Shown piece after piece: positions 33,610-42,443 of a DNA stretch of 64,000 nt. The DNA is taken from NCBI RefSeq assembly GCF_021603645.1, contig NZ_BQHJ01000013.1, positions 62,001 through 126,000 on the forward strand. Direction: 5' to 3'. A program made the translations under genes and the position numbers. The stretch comes from Pseudomonas pseudonitroreducens. Its GTDB lineage: Bacteria; Pseudomonadota; Gammaproteobacteria; Pseudomonadales; Pseudomonadaceae. Positions within the stretch are counted from its first letter, which is position 1. Every line of letters begins with the position of its first letter. The notes beneath the pieces are model-generated. The model was not told the origin of the DNA, ran no database searches, and saw only the letters and a program-made list of their open reading frames with translations.

Positions 33610-33627
33610 GACAGGGATGGATAACGG

Positions 33628-35418
33628 ATGTCCGACGATTTCAATTTCGCTTCGCCGCCCTTCGATCAGCTCCGCCCGCTGGAGCGCGAGCAGCTGCGCG
33701 ACGCGCTGAGCGTGGGCTATTACACGGTCGACGAAGTGCTGCTCGAAGCCGGTGCGCCGGTGCCCTGCCTGTTCGTCCTGATGAAGGGCGTGATCGAGGA
33801 GCGCGGCGAGGACGGCAAGCTGTTTGCCCAGTACGCTGGCGAGGACCTGTTCGACGTGCGCGGGCTGTTTTCCGGCAGCAGCAAGCACCGCTACCAGGCG
33901 GTGGAAGAGAGCATCGTCTACGAACTGCCGGCAGCGGTGTTCCACCAGCTGTGCGCGGACAACCCGCAGTTCGCCCGCTTCTTCCGTGCCGACCTGGCCA
34001 GCAAACGGCAGCTGGAGCGACGAGAAGGGCAGAACCTGGCCGAGTTCATCCTCACCCGCATTGCCTCCGAGCATTTGTTGCCGGCCATCGAAGTCGAACC
34101 CACGCTGCCGCTGGGCGATGCCGCACGACTGCAGCTGAGCCAGGGCGCGGATGCACTGCTGGTACGCGAGGACGGCGCGCTGGGCATCGTCACCCGCACC
34201 GACCTGATGACCGCGCACTTCCGTGATGGCTTCAGCGAGGAGCAGCCCATCGGCCCATTGGCGCATCGGCCGTTGAGCCATGTCGAGCTGGGCGACTTCC
34301 TCTTCGACGCGATGATCCTCATGACCCGCCAGCGCATCGAGCGCGTGGCGGTGTGCGAGGAGGGCAGGGTGGTCGGCCTGCTGCACCTGACCCAGGTACT
34401 CAGCCTGTTTTCCACCCACTCCCATGTGCTGGCGCTGCGCATCGCCCGCGCCGAAAGCGAGGCCGAACTGCGCGCGGCAGCGGAAACCCTGCACACGCTG
34501 ATCGCCACGCTGGCGGGCAACGGCATTCGCCTGCGCTTCATCATGCAACTGGTCAGCGCACTCAACGAGCAACTGCTCGAGCGTCTGTTCGAGTTGCAGG
34601 TGCCACCGGTATTGCGTGGCCGCTGTTGCCTGCTGGTGATGGGCAGCGAAGGGCGTGCCGAGCAACTGCTGAAGACCGATCAGGACAACGCGCTGATCCT
34701 CGACGACGGGCTGCCGGTGGAGCAAGGACTGTTATTGATGCAGCGCTTTTCTGCGGCGTTGCTGGAGTTCGGTTATCCACCGTGCCCTGGTGGCGTGATG
34801 GCCAGCCGGCCGGAGTGGTGCAGGCCATTGTCGGAGTGGCAGCGCGAACTGCGCGAGCTGCCACTGCAAGGTCGCCCGGAACAACTGATGCGCCTGTCGA
34901 TCCTCGCCGATGCCTGGCCGGTGGCGGGCAACCGGCGGCTGTTCGATGGCTTGCGCGAATGCCTGGATGCGCTGGCCGGCGACAGCGGCCGCTGGATGAG
35001 CGACCTGGCCCTGCCGGCCTTGCAGTTCGATACACCGCTGACCTTCCTCGGCCAACTGAAAACCCAGGACGCGCACCTGGACGTGAAGCGCGGCGGCATC
35101 TTTCCTATCGTCCACGGCGCCCGCGTGCTGGCCGTGCGCGAAGGTCTGGAGGAGCGCGGCACGCTGGGCCGGCTCGCCACCCTGAAAACCCTTGGCGTGC
35201 TGGATGAGTCGCTGGTCGACAACCTGGTCGAGTCCTTCGAGCTGTTCCTCCAGCTGCGCCTGCGCCAGCAACTGGCCGGGCAACGTGACGGTCGCGAACA
35301 AGGGCTCGACGTTTCCCGCCTGAGTCGCCACGAGCGCGACCTGTTGCGCTTCAGCTTGCACACGGTGAAGAAGTTCAAGCAGAGCCTGACCCGCCAATTC
35401 CACCTGGATACCCGATGA
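33628..35418 (+). CDS. DUF294 nucleotidyltransferase with cNMP-binding and CBS domains
   Basis: 596 residues. Domain order: cyclic-nucleotide-binding-like barrel (about 1-140; SVGYYTVDEVLLEAGAPVPC and KGVIEERGEDGKLF), CBS pair (about 155-270; LVREDGALGIVTRTDLMTAH, IERVAVCEEGRVVGLLHLTQ), then a DUF294 nucleotidyltransferase domain with the motif GSEGRAEQLLKTDQDNALIL (Gly-Ser, and DxD metal ligands) and its helical C-terminal partner. The reaction is not established for the family; GlnD-like nucleotidylyl transfer is the structural analogy. The next gene, an exonuclease, overlaps by four bases. This pair next to actP also occurs in other Pseudomonas and Vibrio. Confidence 0.88.
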   Translation: MSDDFNFASPPFDQLRPLEREQLRDALSVGYYTVDEVLLEAGAPVPCLFVLMKGVIEERGEDGKLFAQYAGEDLFDVRGLFSGSSKHRYQAVEESIVYELPAAVFHQLCADNPQFARFFRADLASKRQLERREGQNLAEFILTRIASEHLLPAIEVEPTLPLGDAARLQLSQGADALLVREDGALGIVTRTDLMTAHFRDGFSEEQPIGPLAHRPLSHVELGDFLFDAMILMTRQRIERVAVCEEGRVVGLLHLTQVLSLFSTHSHVLALRIARAESEAELRAAAETLHTLIATLAGNGIRLRFIMQLVSALNEQLLERLFELQVPPVLRGRCCLLVMGSEGRAEQLLKTDQDNALILDDGLPVEQGLLLMQRFSAALLEFGYPPCPGGVMASRPEWCRPLSEWQRELRELPLQGRPEQLMRLSILADAWPVAGNRRLFDGLRECLDALAGDSGRWMSDLALPALQFDTPLTFLGQLKTQDAHLDVKRGGIFPIVHGARVLAVREGLEERGTLGRLATLKTLGVLDESLVDNLVESFELFLQLRLRQQLAGQRDGREQGLDVSRLSRHERDLLRFSLHTVKKFKQSLTRQFHLDTR

Positions 35419-36041
35419 ACGCCTGTGTCGCTGCACCCGATCCGCACTGGTCCGCCTGGCGCCGCCGCCTCTATTGGTGGCAGCACGATCCGGCAGGGGC
35501 GGAGGAACTGGTGTCGCTGGACCTGGAAACCACCAGCCTTGATCCGCGCAAGGCCGACATCCTCAGCATCGGCGCCGTGCTGATCCGCCGTGGCAAGCTG
35601 ATCCTCGGCGAGCGCCTGGAGCTGCTGGTGGAGCCGCCGCCATCGCTGGACGGCGAGTCGATCCGCATCCACAAGCTGCGCCGCGCCGACCTCGAAGGCC
35701 AGCTGCCACTGGTGGAGGCGCTGCGCCGGGTGCAGGAGTTCGTCGGCGAACGGCCGTTGCTGGGCTACTACCTGTCCTTCGATGTCGCCGTGCTGCGCCG
35801 ACACCTGCGCGAGCAACTCGGCGCGCGGCTGGACAACCCCCGCGTCGAGGTCTCCGAAATCTATCACCGCAAGATGAGCCGGCGTTTCCCCGACCTGCAC
35901 CTGGACCTGCGTTTCGACACCCTGGCACGCAACCTGGAAATCCCTATCGAAGGTCGCCACACCGCCATCGGTGATGCGCGCACCGCCGCATTGATGTTCC
36001 TGCGCCTGCGCAAAGGATCGCTGCCCCGTGACCTGAGTTGA
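35415..36041 (+). CDS. DEDDh 3'-5' exonuclease (DnaQ/PolC epsilon-like)
   Basis: 208 residues. Exo I is LVSLDLETTSLDPRKADILS (Asp, Glu), Exo II is LGYYLSFDVAVLRRHL (Asp) and Exo III is EGRHTAIGDARTAALMF (His and Asp five residues apart), giving the DEDDh set. It lacks the polymerase-binding tail of true DnaQ. It is translationally coupled to the DUF294 gene (four-base overlap), so the two probably act together, for example on a nucleotide-type signal or a modified RNA/DNA end; that is speculation. Confidence 0.9.
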   Translation: MNACVAAPDPHWSAWRRRLYWWQHDPAGAEELVSLDLETTSLDPRKADILSIGAVLIRRGKLILGERLELLVEPPPSLDGESIRIHKLRRADLEGQLPLVEALRRVQEFVGERPLLGYYLSFDVAVLRRHLREQLGARLDNPRVEVSEIYHRKMSRRFPDLHLDLRFDTLARNLEIPIEGRHTAIGDARTAALMFLRLRKGSLPRDLS

Positions 36042-36160
36042 TCCTGTGCCTGCAGATTCTTTGAATCTTCCGCGCACCCACCCAGTCGGAATCTACAAGC
36101 GCTGGCCAATCGCAACACCGCGAGCCATCGCCCCTCGTCGACTGAAAGAGGAGAGACGAT

Positions 36161-36319
36161 ATGGGACTCGGGACCATTCTTTTGATCATCCTGATCTTGA
36201 TGCTGATCGGTGGCCTGCCGGTCTTCCCCCACTCGCGCAACTGGGGTTACGGCCCCTCGGGCGTCATCGGTGTGGTACTGGTCGTGCTGCTGGTGCTGTT
36301 GCTGCTCGGACGCATCTGA
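36161..36319 (+). CDS. DUF3309 small membrane protein
   Basis: 52 residues: MGLGTILLIILILMLIGGLP, then VFPHSRNWGYGPSGVIG, then VVLVVLLVLLLLGRI. Two hydrophobic helices flank a conserved P-x-x-x-x-WGYGPSG loop, the DUF3309 signature. The ATG follows AGAGGAGAG. Function unknown; the family is common in proteobacteria and often stress-induced. It was found by reading the sequence, being under the usual ORF length cut-off. Confidence 0.88.
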   Translation: MGLGTILLIILILMLIGGLPVFPHSRNWGYGPSGVIGVVLVVLLVLLLLGRI

Positions 36320-36337
36320 CCGGCCCTCGCCAAGAGC

Positions 36338-36409
36338 ATCGCGGATGAATCCGCTCCTACGAATTGCACTGCATTATCCCTCTGCGTAGGAGCGGACTCC
36401 GTCCGCGAT
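36338..36409. repeat. REP pair, GGACTCCGTCC type, in outward arrangement
   Basis: A minus-orientation unit at 36338-36360 (with GATGAATCC instead of GACGGAGTCC) is followed by a plus-orientation unit at 36386-36409. The order is opposite to that of the other pairs in this window. The 230-base gap 36320-36549 otherwise holds no gene. Confidence 0.85.
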
Positions 36410-36549
36410 CACTCCACCCTCGCTCTGGCGCGTATCCGCTTTCCCCGCCTGCGTCACCGCGCCGATACGCCACAGGGTGATTCGTCGCACAGCCCTTGGC
36501 GGGTGCCTGTACTAACATACTGGGCCTTTGCCATCAGGGAGTCGTAGGG

Positions 36550-36849
36550 ATGCTGGGCGTTGTACTGGTTGTGCTGGGCGTGGTGTGGTTGCTCGTCCAG
36601 TGCGGGCTGGGCCTGCCGCCGCTGGCCGAAGCCATGACCCTGGCCCCGGTGGTCGACCCGGACCGTTATTGGCAGTTTGCCTTCCTCGGCCCGGCCCTTC
36701 CCGTGGCGCTGGGTATCTTCATGCTGCGCTACCGCATCCGCGGCCTCGCCCAGCTCAAACGCGAGCGCATCAACTGCGCTGCCCATCTGCTCGTCTCCGC
36801 CGGTATCGCCCTGGTGCTGGGCAAGCTCTGCGTGCTCCTCCAGGCCTGA
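36550..36849 (+). CDS. Small membrane protein, unknown function
   Basis: 99 residues with three hydrophobic stretches: MLGVVLVVLGVVWLLVQCGL, the YWQFAFLGPALPVALGIFML segment, and the C-terminal AAHLLVSAGIALVLGKLCVL. A short basic loop (RYRIRGLAQLKRERIN) lies between the last two. Function not recognised. AGGG precedes the ATG at 36550; the in-frame start at 36496 would add an 18-residue non-conserved leader. Confidence 0.7.
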   Translation: MLGVVLVVLGVVWLLVQCGLGLPPLAEAMTLAPVVDPDRYWQFAFLGPALPVALGIFMLRYRIRGLAQLKRERINCAAHLLVSAGIALVLGKLCVLLQA

Positions 36850-37018
36850 CCCTGCACCCCGCTAAGCGCTAGTGCGCCGGCGGTTTGCCAGGGGCATTCA
36901 GCGGCCTGATTTCACCGCTGGTAGCCGAAAGCCTTGGTTACACTTCGGGCCACAATCGTCGACTCGAACGTTGTCGATCACCCGTCCCGAACAAGACAAG
37001 AAAAGGCAGACCTCCCCT

Positions 37019-37831
37019 ATGCAAAATCGCATCATGATTACCGGCGCCGGTTCCGGCCTCGGACGCGAAATCGCCCTGCGCTGGGCCCGCGAGGGCTGGA
37101 AGCTGGCGCTGGCCGACGTCAACGAAGCAGGCCTGCAGGAAACCCTGAAACTGGTACGCGAGGCCGGCGGCGAGGGCTTCACCCAGCGCTGCGACGTGCG
37201 CGACTACAGCCAGCTGACCCAGTTGGCGCAGTCCTGTGAAGAGAAATTCGGTGGCATCGATATCATCGTCAACAACGCCGGTGTCGCTTCCGGCGGCTTC
37301 TTCAGCGAACTGTCGCTGGAAGACTGGGACTGGCAGATCTCGATCAACCTGATGGGCGTGGTCAAGGGCTGCAAGGCGTTCCTGCCGCTGCTGGAGAAGA
37401 GCAAGGGGCGGATTATCAACATCGCCTCCATGGCGGCGCTGATGCAGGGCCCGGCGATGAGCAACTACAACGTGGCCAAGGCCGGTGTGGTGGCACTCTC
37501 GGAAAGCCTGCTGGCCGACCTCAGCCTGGTGGATGTGAAGGTCCACGTGGTTTGCCCGTCGTTCTTCCAGACCAACCTGCTGGACTCCTTCCGTGGCCCG
37601 AGCCCGGAGATGAAGACCCAGGTCGGCAAGCTGCTGGAAAGCTCGCCCATCAGCGCCGCCGATATCGCCGACTACATCCACCAGGAAGTCGGCCGCGACG
37701 TCTTCATGATCCTGCCCCACGAGCAGGGCCGCATGGCCTGGCAGATCAAGCAGCAGAACCCGCAGGCGATCTACGACGAAATGGCGAAGATGGCCGAGAA
37801 GATGCAGGCCAAGCGCCGCAGTCTTTCGTAA
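37019..37831 (+). CDS. Short-chain dehydrogenase/reductase
   Basis: 270 residues, classical SDR. Cofactor motif TGAGSGLG at 8-15, followed by LADVNEAGL with Asp at the end of beta-2 (suggesting NAD preference), NNAG at about 87-90, catalytic Ser in INIASMAALM and the YNVAK catalytic Tyr/Lys near residue 155. The substrate pocket end FFQTNLLDSFRGPSPEMKTQ does not reveal a substrate. Start at 37019 follows directly after a short leader; the frame extends upstream to 36872 without a ribosome site. A strong terminator follows. Confidence 0.9.
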   Translation: MQNRIMITGAGSGLGREIALRWAREGWKLALADVNEAGLQETLKLVREAGGEGFTQRCDVRDYSQLTQLAQSCEEKFGGIDIIVNNAGVASGGFFSELSLEDWDWQISINLMGVVKGCKAFLPLLEKSKGRIINIASMAALMQGPAMSNYNVAKAGVVALSESLLADLSLVDVKVHVVCPSFFQTNLLDSFRGPSPEMKTQVGKLLESSPISAADIADYIHQEVGRDVFMILPHEQGRMAWQIKQQNPQAIYDEMAKMAEKMQAKRRSLS

Positions 37832-37947
37832 TCGCAAGGCTTTTTCGCCCCCTTTCGGTGCAATGAAAGACAGGGCTTGCCCAGGCCGGTGCAAAGGTTT
37901 AGTTTTAATCACCGGCCTGCCTGGCTGATGTACGTTGGACCCCGGTG

Positions 37948-37980
37948 AAAGCCCCGCTCATTTCGCGGGGCTTTTGCTTT
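37948..37980 (+). terminator. Terminator after the SDR gene
   Basis: AAAGCCCCGC/GCGGGGCTTT, a perfect 10-bp stem around TCATTTC, followed by TTGCTTTTTC. It lies about 115 bases after the SDR stop, leaving an untranslated 3' segment in which I see nothing else. Confidence 0.88.
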
Positions 37981-38071
37981 TTCGGGCTACTGCGCAGCTG
38001 TGGGGATTCGCGCTTTGCGGGACGTCAGGCCTGTGTTAGAAGGCTCCGGTGTCATTGAAGGAAGAACCCGC

Positions 38072-38497
38072 TTGCACTCCGAATCCATCGTCTATGGCTG
38101 CATCCGCGACTGGCCCGGCGACTCGATGGAGCGCCGCCTGCGCCGCGCCGCCAACCGCAAGGTGCTCGACAGCTTGCCCATGGGCGAAGCCTGGCCGTTC
38201 CTCGGCCGCGAAATGTTCAGCCGCTGCGAGACCGAAGGTGCGGGCCTGTACCAGTCCCAGGTGATCCACTTCGGCGCCAGCTACCAGACCATCGAGTACG
38301 AGTGGAAGCTCTGGGTCGAACAGTTCGAAGCGCTGCTGCGCCGGCTTTACTGGGCCAGTGCGGTGGTGCACCTGGAAACCGAAGTCAACGGCAGCCACAC
38401 CTTCCGCTGGGAGTCCGAGAACGGCTTCCACAGCCCGCGCGAGGGCGAGCTGAAAGTGCGCTGCGCCTGGGAACGCGAGGGCGGCCTGCGCGGCTGA
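38072..38497 (+). CDS. Conserved hypothetical protein
   Basis: 141 residues from the TTG at 38072, preceded by AAGGAAG at a good distance. A GTG at 38000 would add 24 residues with no ribosome site, so the start is uncertain. The sequence has [20 protein letters not shown], an [20 protein letters not shown] segment rich in aromatic and acidic residues, and [19 protein letters not shown]. No membrane segment, no recognised domain. Similar proteins occur in Pseudomonas as uncharacterised cytosolic proteins. Confidence 0.65.
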   Translation: MHSESIVYGCIRDWPGDSMERRLRRAANRKVLDSLPMGEAWPFLGREMFSRCETEGAGLYQSQVIHFGASYQTIEYEWKLWVEQFEALLRRLYWASAVVHLETEVNGSHTFRWESENGFHSPREGELKVRCAWEREGGLRG

Positions 38498-38579
38498 GCT
38501 CTCCGGCTGGAGATTCCCAGCCGCCAACTCTCCAAGGCCCAGGCTCCTGAAAGCCGAGGCTGCTAAAGGAAAGACCGCC

Positions 38580-38909
38580 GTGATCAACTACCTCTGGTTC
38601 GTCCTCGCCGCCTTCTGCGAGATTGCTGGCTGCTACGCCTTCTACCTCTGGCTGCGCCTGGACAAGAGCGCGCTGTGGATCATCCCCGGACTGCTCAGCC
38701 TGACGGTCTTCGCCCTGCTGCTCACTCGCGTCGAGGCGAACTATGCCGGGCGCGCCTATGCCGCCTATGGCGGCATCTACGTCGCCGCCTCGCTGTTCTG
38801 GCTGGCTTTCGTGGAGAAGAGTCGCCCGCTGTGGAGCGACTGGGTCGGCGTGGCGCTCTGCGTGATCGGCGCCAGCGTGGTACTGCTCGGGCCTCGCCTC
38901 GCGCCCTGA
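38580..38909 (+). CDS. YnfA family membrane protein
   Basis: 109 residues, four membrane segments, starting with GTG after AAAGGAAAG. Landmarks are [39 protein letters not shown] with [19 protein letters not shown], and [20 protein letters not shown]. The family resembles small multidrug-resistance transporters in topology; substrate unknown. Confidence 0.92.
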   Translation: MINYLWFVLAAFCEIAGCYAFYLWLRLDKSALWIIPGLLSLTVFALLLTRVEANYAGRAYAAYGGIYVAASLFWLAFVEKSRPLWSDWVGVALCVIGASVVLLGPRLAP

Positions 38910-38965
38910 GCCAAGCGACTACTGAATGGCGTTATCCGGTCTACATCTGAAAGGGACCGGTACCT

Positions 38966-39052
38966 GTAGGAGCGAGCTTGCTCGCGAACCTGGCGCTCGC
39001 CGATTGCTCCGGCGCCGCCGGGCTATCCGTTCGCGAGCAAGCTCGCTCCTAC
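38966..39052. repeat. REP pair, GTAGGAGCGAGCTTGCTCGCGAAC type
   Basis: Perfect inverted copies at 38966-38989 and 39029-39052, spaced by 39 bases that include a CCGGCGCCGCCGG-like GC-rich hairpin. It lies between the convergent ynfA-like and yheU-like genes. Confidence 0.9.
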
Positions 39053-39077
39053 AAGAGCAGGTGTTCCTGACGCTCGA

Positions 39078-39308
39078 TCAGTCCTCCAGCCACTCCCTCG
39101 GCACTTCGCTTTTCAGCATCAGCTGGCACTGCTGGCTTTCCGGGTCGAAGACGATCACCGCCTCGCCGCGCTTGAGTGCATGGCGTGCGCGCTCCACGCG
39201 CACGTCCAGCGGCGTGTCGTCGCCGTTGTCGGTGCCTTCGCGGGTGACGAAGTCTTCCAGCAGGTTGTTGAGGGTGTCGGCTTCGATGAGCTCAAAGGGA
39301 ATCAGCAT
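39078..39308 (-). CDS. YheU family protein (UPF0270)
   Basis: 76 residues: MLIPFELIEADTLNNLLEDF, VTREGTDNGDDTPLDVRVER and VIVFDPESQQCQLML are characteristic of the YheU family. Function unknown. It is 66 bases downstream of the NAGGN-system peptidase on the same strand and may be the last gene of that transcript. Confidence 0.92.
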   Translation of the reverse strand: MLIPFELIEADTLNNLLEDFVTREGTDNGDDTPLDVRVERARHALKRGEAVIVFDPESQQCQLMLKSEVPREWLED

Positions 39309-39374
39309 GGCGGGGTACTCGAAATCGCAGCGCGGGATTGTAGTCCCGCGCTGCGACCAGCGCAGCTTCAGTCG

Positions 39375-40577
39375 TCAGTCCTTGTTCTTCTCGGAGCCGT
39401 CGCCGTTATCGATCAGGTCGTCCACCGGCGGCACATGGGTGGTGCTTTCCATGTGCACCGGATGCTCCAGTTGCTTGCTGAAACGCTCCAGCGTGCCTTC
39501 GCTGGGTTCGGCGTCGCTGTCGAACACCGGTGGGCTGAGCATGTAGGCGGTGAGCAGTTTCGCCAGCGCGGACAAGCTGTCGATGTGGGTGCGCTCGTAG
39601 CCATGGGTGGCATCGCAGCCGAAGGCCAGCAGCGCGGTACGGATGTCGTGGCCGGCGGTGATCGCCGACTGCGCATCGCTGTGGTAGTAACGGAACAGGT
39701 CCCGGCGCACCGCGACCTCATGGCGCTCGCCCAGGCGCAGCAGGTGTCGGGACAGATGGAAGTCGTACGGCCCGCCGGAATCCTGCAAGGCGACGCTGAC
39801 GGCGTGCTCGCTGGAGTTCTGCCCCTCGGCCACCGGCGCAATGTCGATGCCGACGAATTCGCTGACGTCCCAGGGCAGCGCGCCGGCCGCGCCCGAGCCG
39901 ATTTCCTCGGTGATGGTGAACAGCGGGTGACAGTCGATCGGTGGTACCTGGCCGCTTTCCACGATGGCCTTGAGCGCGGCCAGCAGTGCCGCAACGCCAG
40001 CCTTGTCGTCGAGGTGGCGGGCGCTGATATGGCCGCTCTCGGTGAACTCGGGCAGCGGGTCGAAGGCGACGAAATCACCGATGGCCACGCCGATCGATTC
40101 GCTGTCGGCGCGGCTGGCGGTGTAGGTGTCCAGGCGCAGTTCGACATGGTCCCAGCTGATCGGCAGGGTATCCACGGCGGTGTTGAACGCATGCCCCGAG
40201 GCCAGCAGCGGCAGCACGCTGCCACGGAACACGCCGTTCTCGCAGAACACCGTGACCCGGCTGCCCTCGGCGAAGCGACTCGACCAGCAGCCCACCGGCG
40301 CCAGGGCCAGGCGGCCATTGGGCTTGATCTCGCGGACGATCGCACCAATGGTGTCCAGGTGCGCCGAGACGGCACGGTCCGGGCTCTTGCGGCGGCCCAG
40401 CAGGGTCGCGCGGATAGTCCCGCGGCGGGTCATCTCGAAGGGCACGCCAATCTCCTCCAGCCGCTCGGCGACGTAGCGCACGATGGTGTCGGTGAAGCCG
40501 GTGGGGCTGGGGATGGCGAGCATTTCCAGCAGCACGCGCTGCAGGTAGTTCAGGTCCGGTTGTGGCAATGGGGTCAT
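39375..40577 (-). CDS. NAGGN osmoprotectant-system M42 family peptidase
   Basis: 400 residues, M42 dinuclear metallopeptidase. Ligands and catalytic residues are seen in VSAHLDTIGAIV (His, Asp), HLDDKAGVAALLAALKAI (Asp), TITEEIGSGAAGALP (catalytic Glu pair), GIDIAPV and a C-terminal THIDSL-type His. It always accompanies the two NAGGN synthesis genes, where it may turn over the dipeptide or trim a precursor; its actual reaction is not proven. The start overlaps the end of the synthetase gene by four bases. Confidence 0.92.
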   Translation of the reverse strand: MTPLPQPDLNYLQRVLLEMLAIPSPTGFTDTIVRYVAERLEEIGVPFEMTRRGTIRATLLGRRKSPDRAVSAHLDTIGAIVREIKPNGRLALAPVGCWSSRFAEGSRVTVFCENGVFRGSVLPLLASGHAFNTAVDTLPISWDHVELRLDTYTASRADSESIGVAIGDFVAFDPLPEFTESGHISARHLDDKAGVAALLAALKAIVESGQVPPIDCHPLFTITEEIGSGAAGALPWDVSEFVGIDIAPVAEGQNSSEHAVSVALQDSGGPYDFHLSRHLLRLGERHEVAVRRDLFRYYHSDAQSAITAGHDIRTALLAFGCDATHGYERTHIDSLSALAKLLTAYMLSPPVFDSDAEPSEGTLERFSKQLEHPVHMESTTHVPPVDDLIDNGDGSEKNKD

Positions 40578-42373
40578 GCCGGGGCCTCCACGTTGGGGTG
40601 TGGCTGGTCACGGTTGTCGCGATGCAGCAGCTCGCGGCTCAGCGGGAAGAGCAGGTCGACGAAGCGCTCGGCGGTGGGCTGTGGCTCGTGGTTGGCCAGG
40701 CCCGGGCGTTCGTTGGCTTCGATGATCACGTAGTCCGCCTGGTCAGCCTCGGTGACCAGCAGATCGAGGCCGGTGACTGGAATCTCCAGCGCCCGCGCCG
40801 CGCGAATGGCGGCGTCGGCCAGCGCCGGATGCAGGCGCTCGGTGACGTCTTCCAGGGTGCCGCCGGTATGCAGGTTGGCGGTGCGGCGCACGGCCAGGCG
40901 CTGGCCGCTGGGCAACACGTCGTCGTAGCTGAAACCCGCGGCAGCCAGGGTGCGCTCGGTCTCGCCGTCCAGCGGGATGCGGCTTTCGCCACCGGTCGCG
41001 GCCTGGCGCCGGCGGCTCTGCGCCTCGATCAGTTTACGGATGCTGTGCCGGCCGTCGCCGATCACCTCGGCAGGGCGGCGGATGGCGGCGGCCACCACTT
41101 CGTAGCCGATCACCACGATGCGCAGATCATTGCCGGGGTGGTAGCTCTCGAGGATGACGCGGGTGTCGAACTGCTTCGCGTGGGCGATGGCGCTCTCCAC
41201 TTCTTCCGGCGTGCGCAGGTCCACGGCGACGCCCTGGCCCTGTTCGCCGTCCACCGGCTTGACCACCAGCGCGCGGTGTTCTTCGAGGAATGCGGCATTG
41301 TCTTCAGCGCTTCCGGCCAGACGCTGCTGCGGCTGGCGCAGGCCGGCGCGGTCGAGGGCGCGATGGGTGAGGGTCTTGTCCTGGCACAGGCTCATGCTCA
41401 CGGCGCTGGTGAGGTCGCACAGCGACTCGCGGCAGCGGATGCGCCGGCCACCCTGGGTGAGGGTGAAGAGCCCGGCATCGGCATCCTGTACCTGGACCTC
41501 GATACCACGGCGATGGGATTCGTCGACGATGATCTTCGCATAGGGATTGAGGCCCTTTTCCGGGCCAGGGCCGAGGAACAGCGACTGGTTGATGCCGTTC
41601 TTGCACTTGATGGCGAAGGTCGGCAATTCCCGGAAGCGCAGCTTGCGGTACAGCGACTTGGCCTGCTGGTTGCCGTGCAGCACCGACAGGTCGAGGTAGG
41701 CCAGCCCGCGGCTCATGAAGTGTTCGATCAGGTGGCGCACCAGCGCTTCGCCGACGCCGGGCCGGCTCGACTGCGGGTCCACCGCCAGGCACCAGAGGCT
41801 GGAGCCGCCTTCGGGGTCGCGGAAGGCCTTGGCGTGGTTGATGCCCATGACGGTGCCGATCACCGTGCCGGTCTCGGCGTCTTCCGCCAGCCAGTAGGCC
41901 GGGCCGCCCTGGTGGCGCGGTGTGACGTTGGACGGGTCGACCGGCAGCATGCCGCGCGACAGGTACAGGCGGTTGATCGCCGTCCAGTCGTCGTCGCTGT
42001 GCACGCGGCGGATACGGAAGCCGCGGAACGGCCGGCGCGCCGGGCGGTAGTCGGTGAACCACAGGCGCAGCGCGTCGGATGGGTCGAGGAAGAGTTGCTG
42101 CGGGGCGTGGGACAGCACCTGCTGTGGCGCCGCGACGTAGAGGGCAATGTCGCGCTCGCCGGGTTGTTCGTTTAGCAGTTCGGCGGCCAGCTTCTCCGGG
42201 CTGGAGAAGGTATGGCCGATCAGCAGGCGCCCCCAGCCGCATTGCAGGATCAGCGGGCCGTGGCTTTCCGCGTGGTCGCCGGCGAAGCGCGCCTGCAGGC
42301 GTTCGTAGGTTGGTGTCTGGCCACGCAGCAATCGCTGGTTGTGGGGATGGGGCAGGTTGGAATGGGGTTTCAT
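40574..42373 (-). CDS. ngg: N-acetylglutaminylglutamine synthetase (GNAT + ATP-grasp)
   Basis: 599 residues. The N-terminal part (about 110-280) is a GNAT acetyltransferase: RRVHSDDDWTAINRLYLSRG, AVDPQSSRPGVGEALVRHLI, LDLSVLHGNQQAKSLYRKL. The C-terminal part (about 320-590) is an ATP-grasp ligase of the cyanophycin/RimK kind: RALVVKPVDGEQGQGVAVDL, RVILESYHPGNDLRIVVIG, IIEANERPGLANHEPQPTAE. The fusion joins acetylation of glutamine with ligation to a second glutamine, giving N-acetylglutaminylglutamine, the precursor of the osmoprotectant NAGGN. This route was shown for the S. meliloti and P. aeruginosa homologues (called ngs there). GGGAGCGCAAG precedes the ATG at 42373. Confidence 0.92.
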   Translation of the reverse strand: MKPHSNLPHPHNQRLLRGQTPTYERLQARFAGDHAESHGPLILQCGWGRLLIGHTFSSPEKLAAELLNEQPGERDIALYVAAPQQVLSHAPQQLFLDPSDALRLWFTDYRPARRPFRGFRIRRVHSDDDWTAINRLYLSRGMLPVDPSNVTPRHQGGPAYWLAEDAETGTVIGTVMGINHAKAFRDPEGGSSLWCLAVDPQSSRPGVGEALVRHLIEHFMSRGLAYLDLSVLHGNQQAKSLYRKLRFRELPTFAIKCKNGINQSLFLGPGPEKGLNPYAKIIVDESHRRGIEVQVQDADAGLFTLTQGGRRIRCRESLCDLTSAVSMSLCQDKTLTHRALDRAGLRQPQQRLAGSAEDNAAFLEEHRALVVKPVDGEQGQGVAVDLRTPEEVESAIAHAKQFDTRVILESYHPGNDLRIVVIGYEVVAAAIRRPAEVIGDGRHSIRKLIEAQSRRRQAATGGESRIPLDGETERTLAAAGFSYDDVLPSGQRLAVRRTANLHTGGTLEDVTERLHPALADAAIRAARALEIPVTGLDLLVTEADQADYVIIEANERPGLANHEPQPTAERFVDLLFPLSRELLHRDNRDQPHPNVEAPA

Positions 42374-42443
42374 CTTGCGCTCCCTGATAAGCATCTGTCC
42401 TGGGCTGTGGGGAAGGCGACGCCACACGCGGCGCCGCCTGGCT

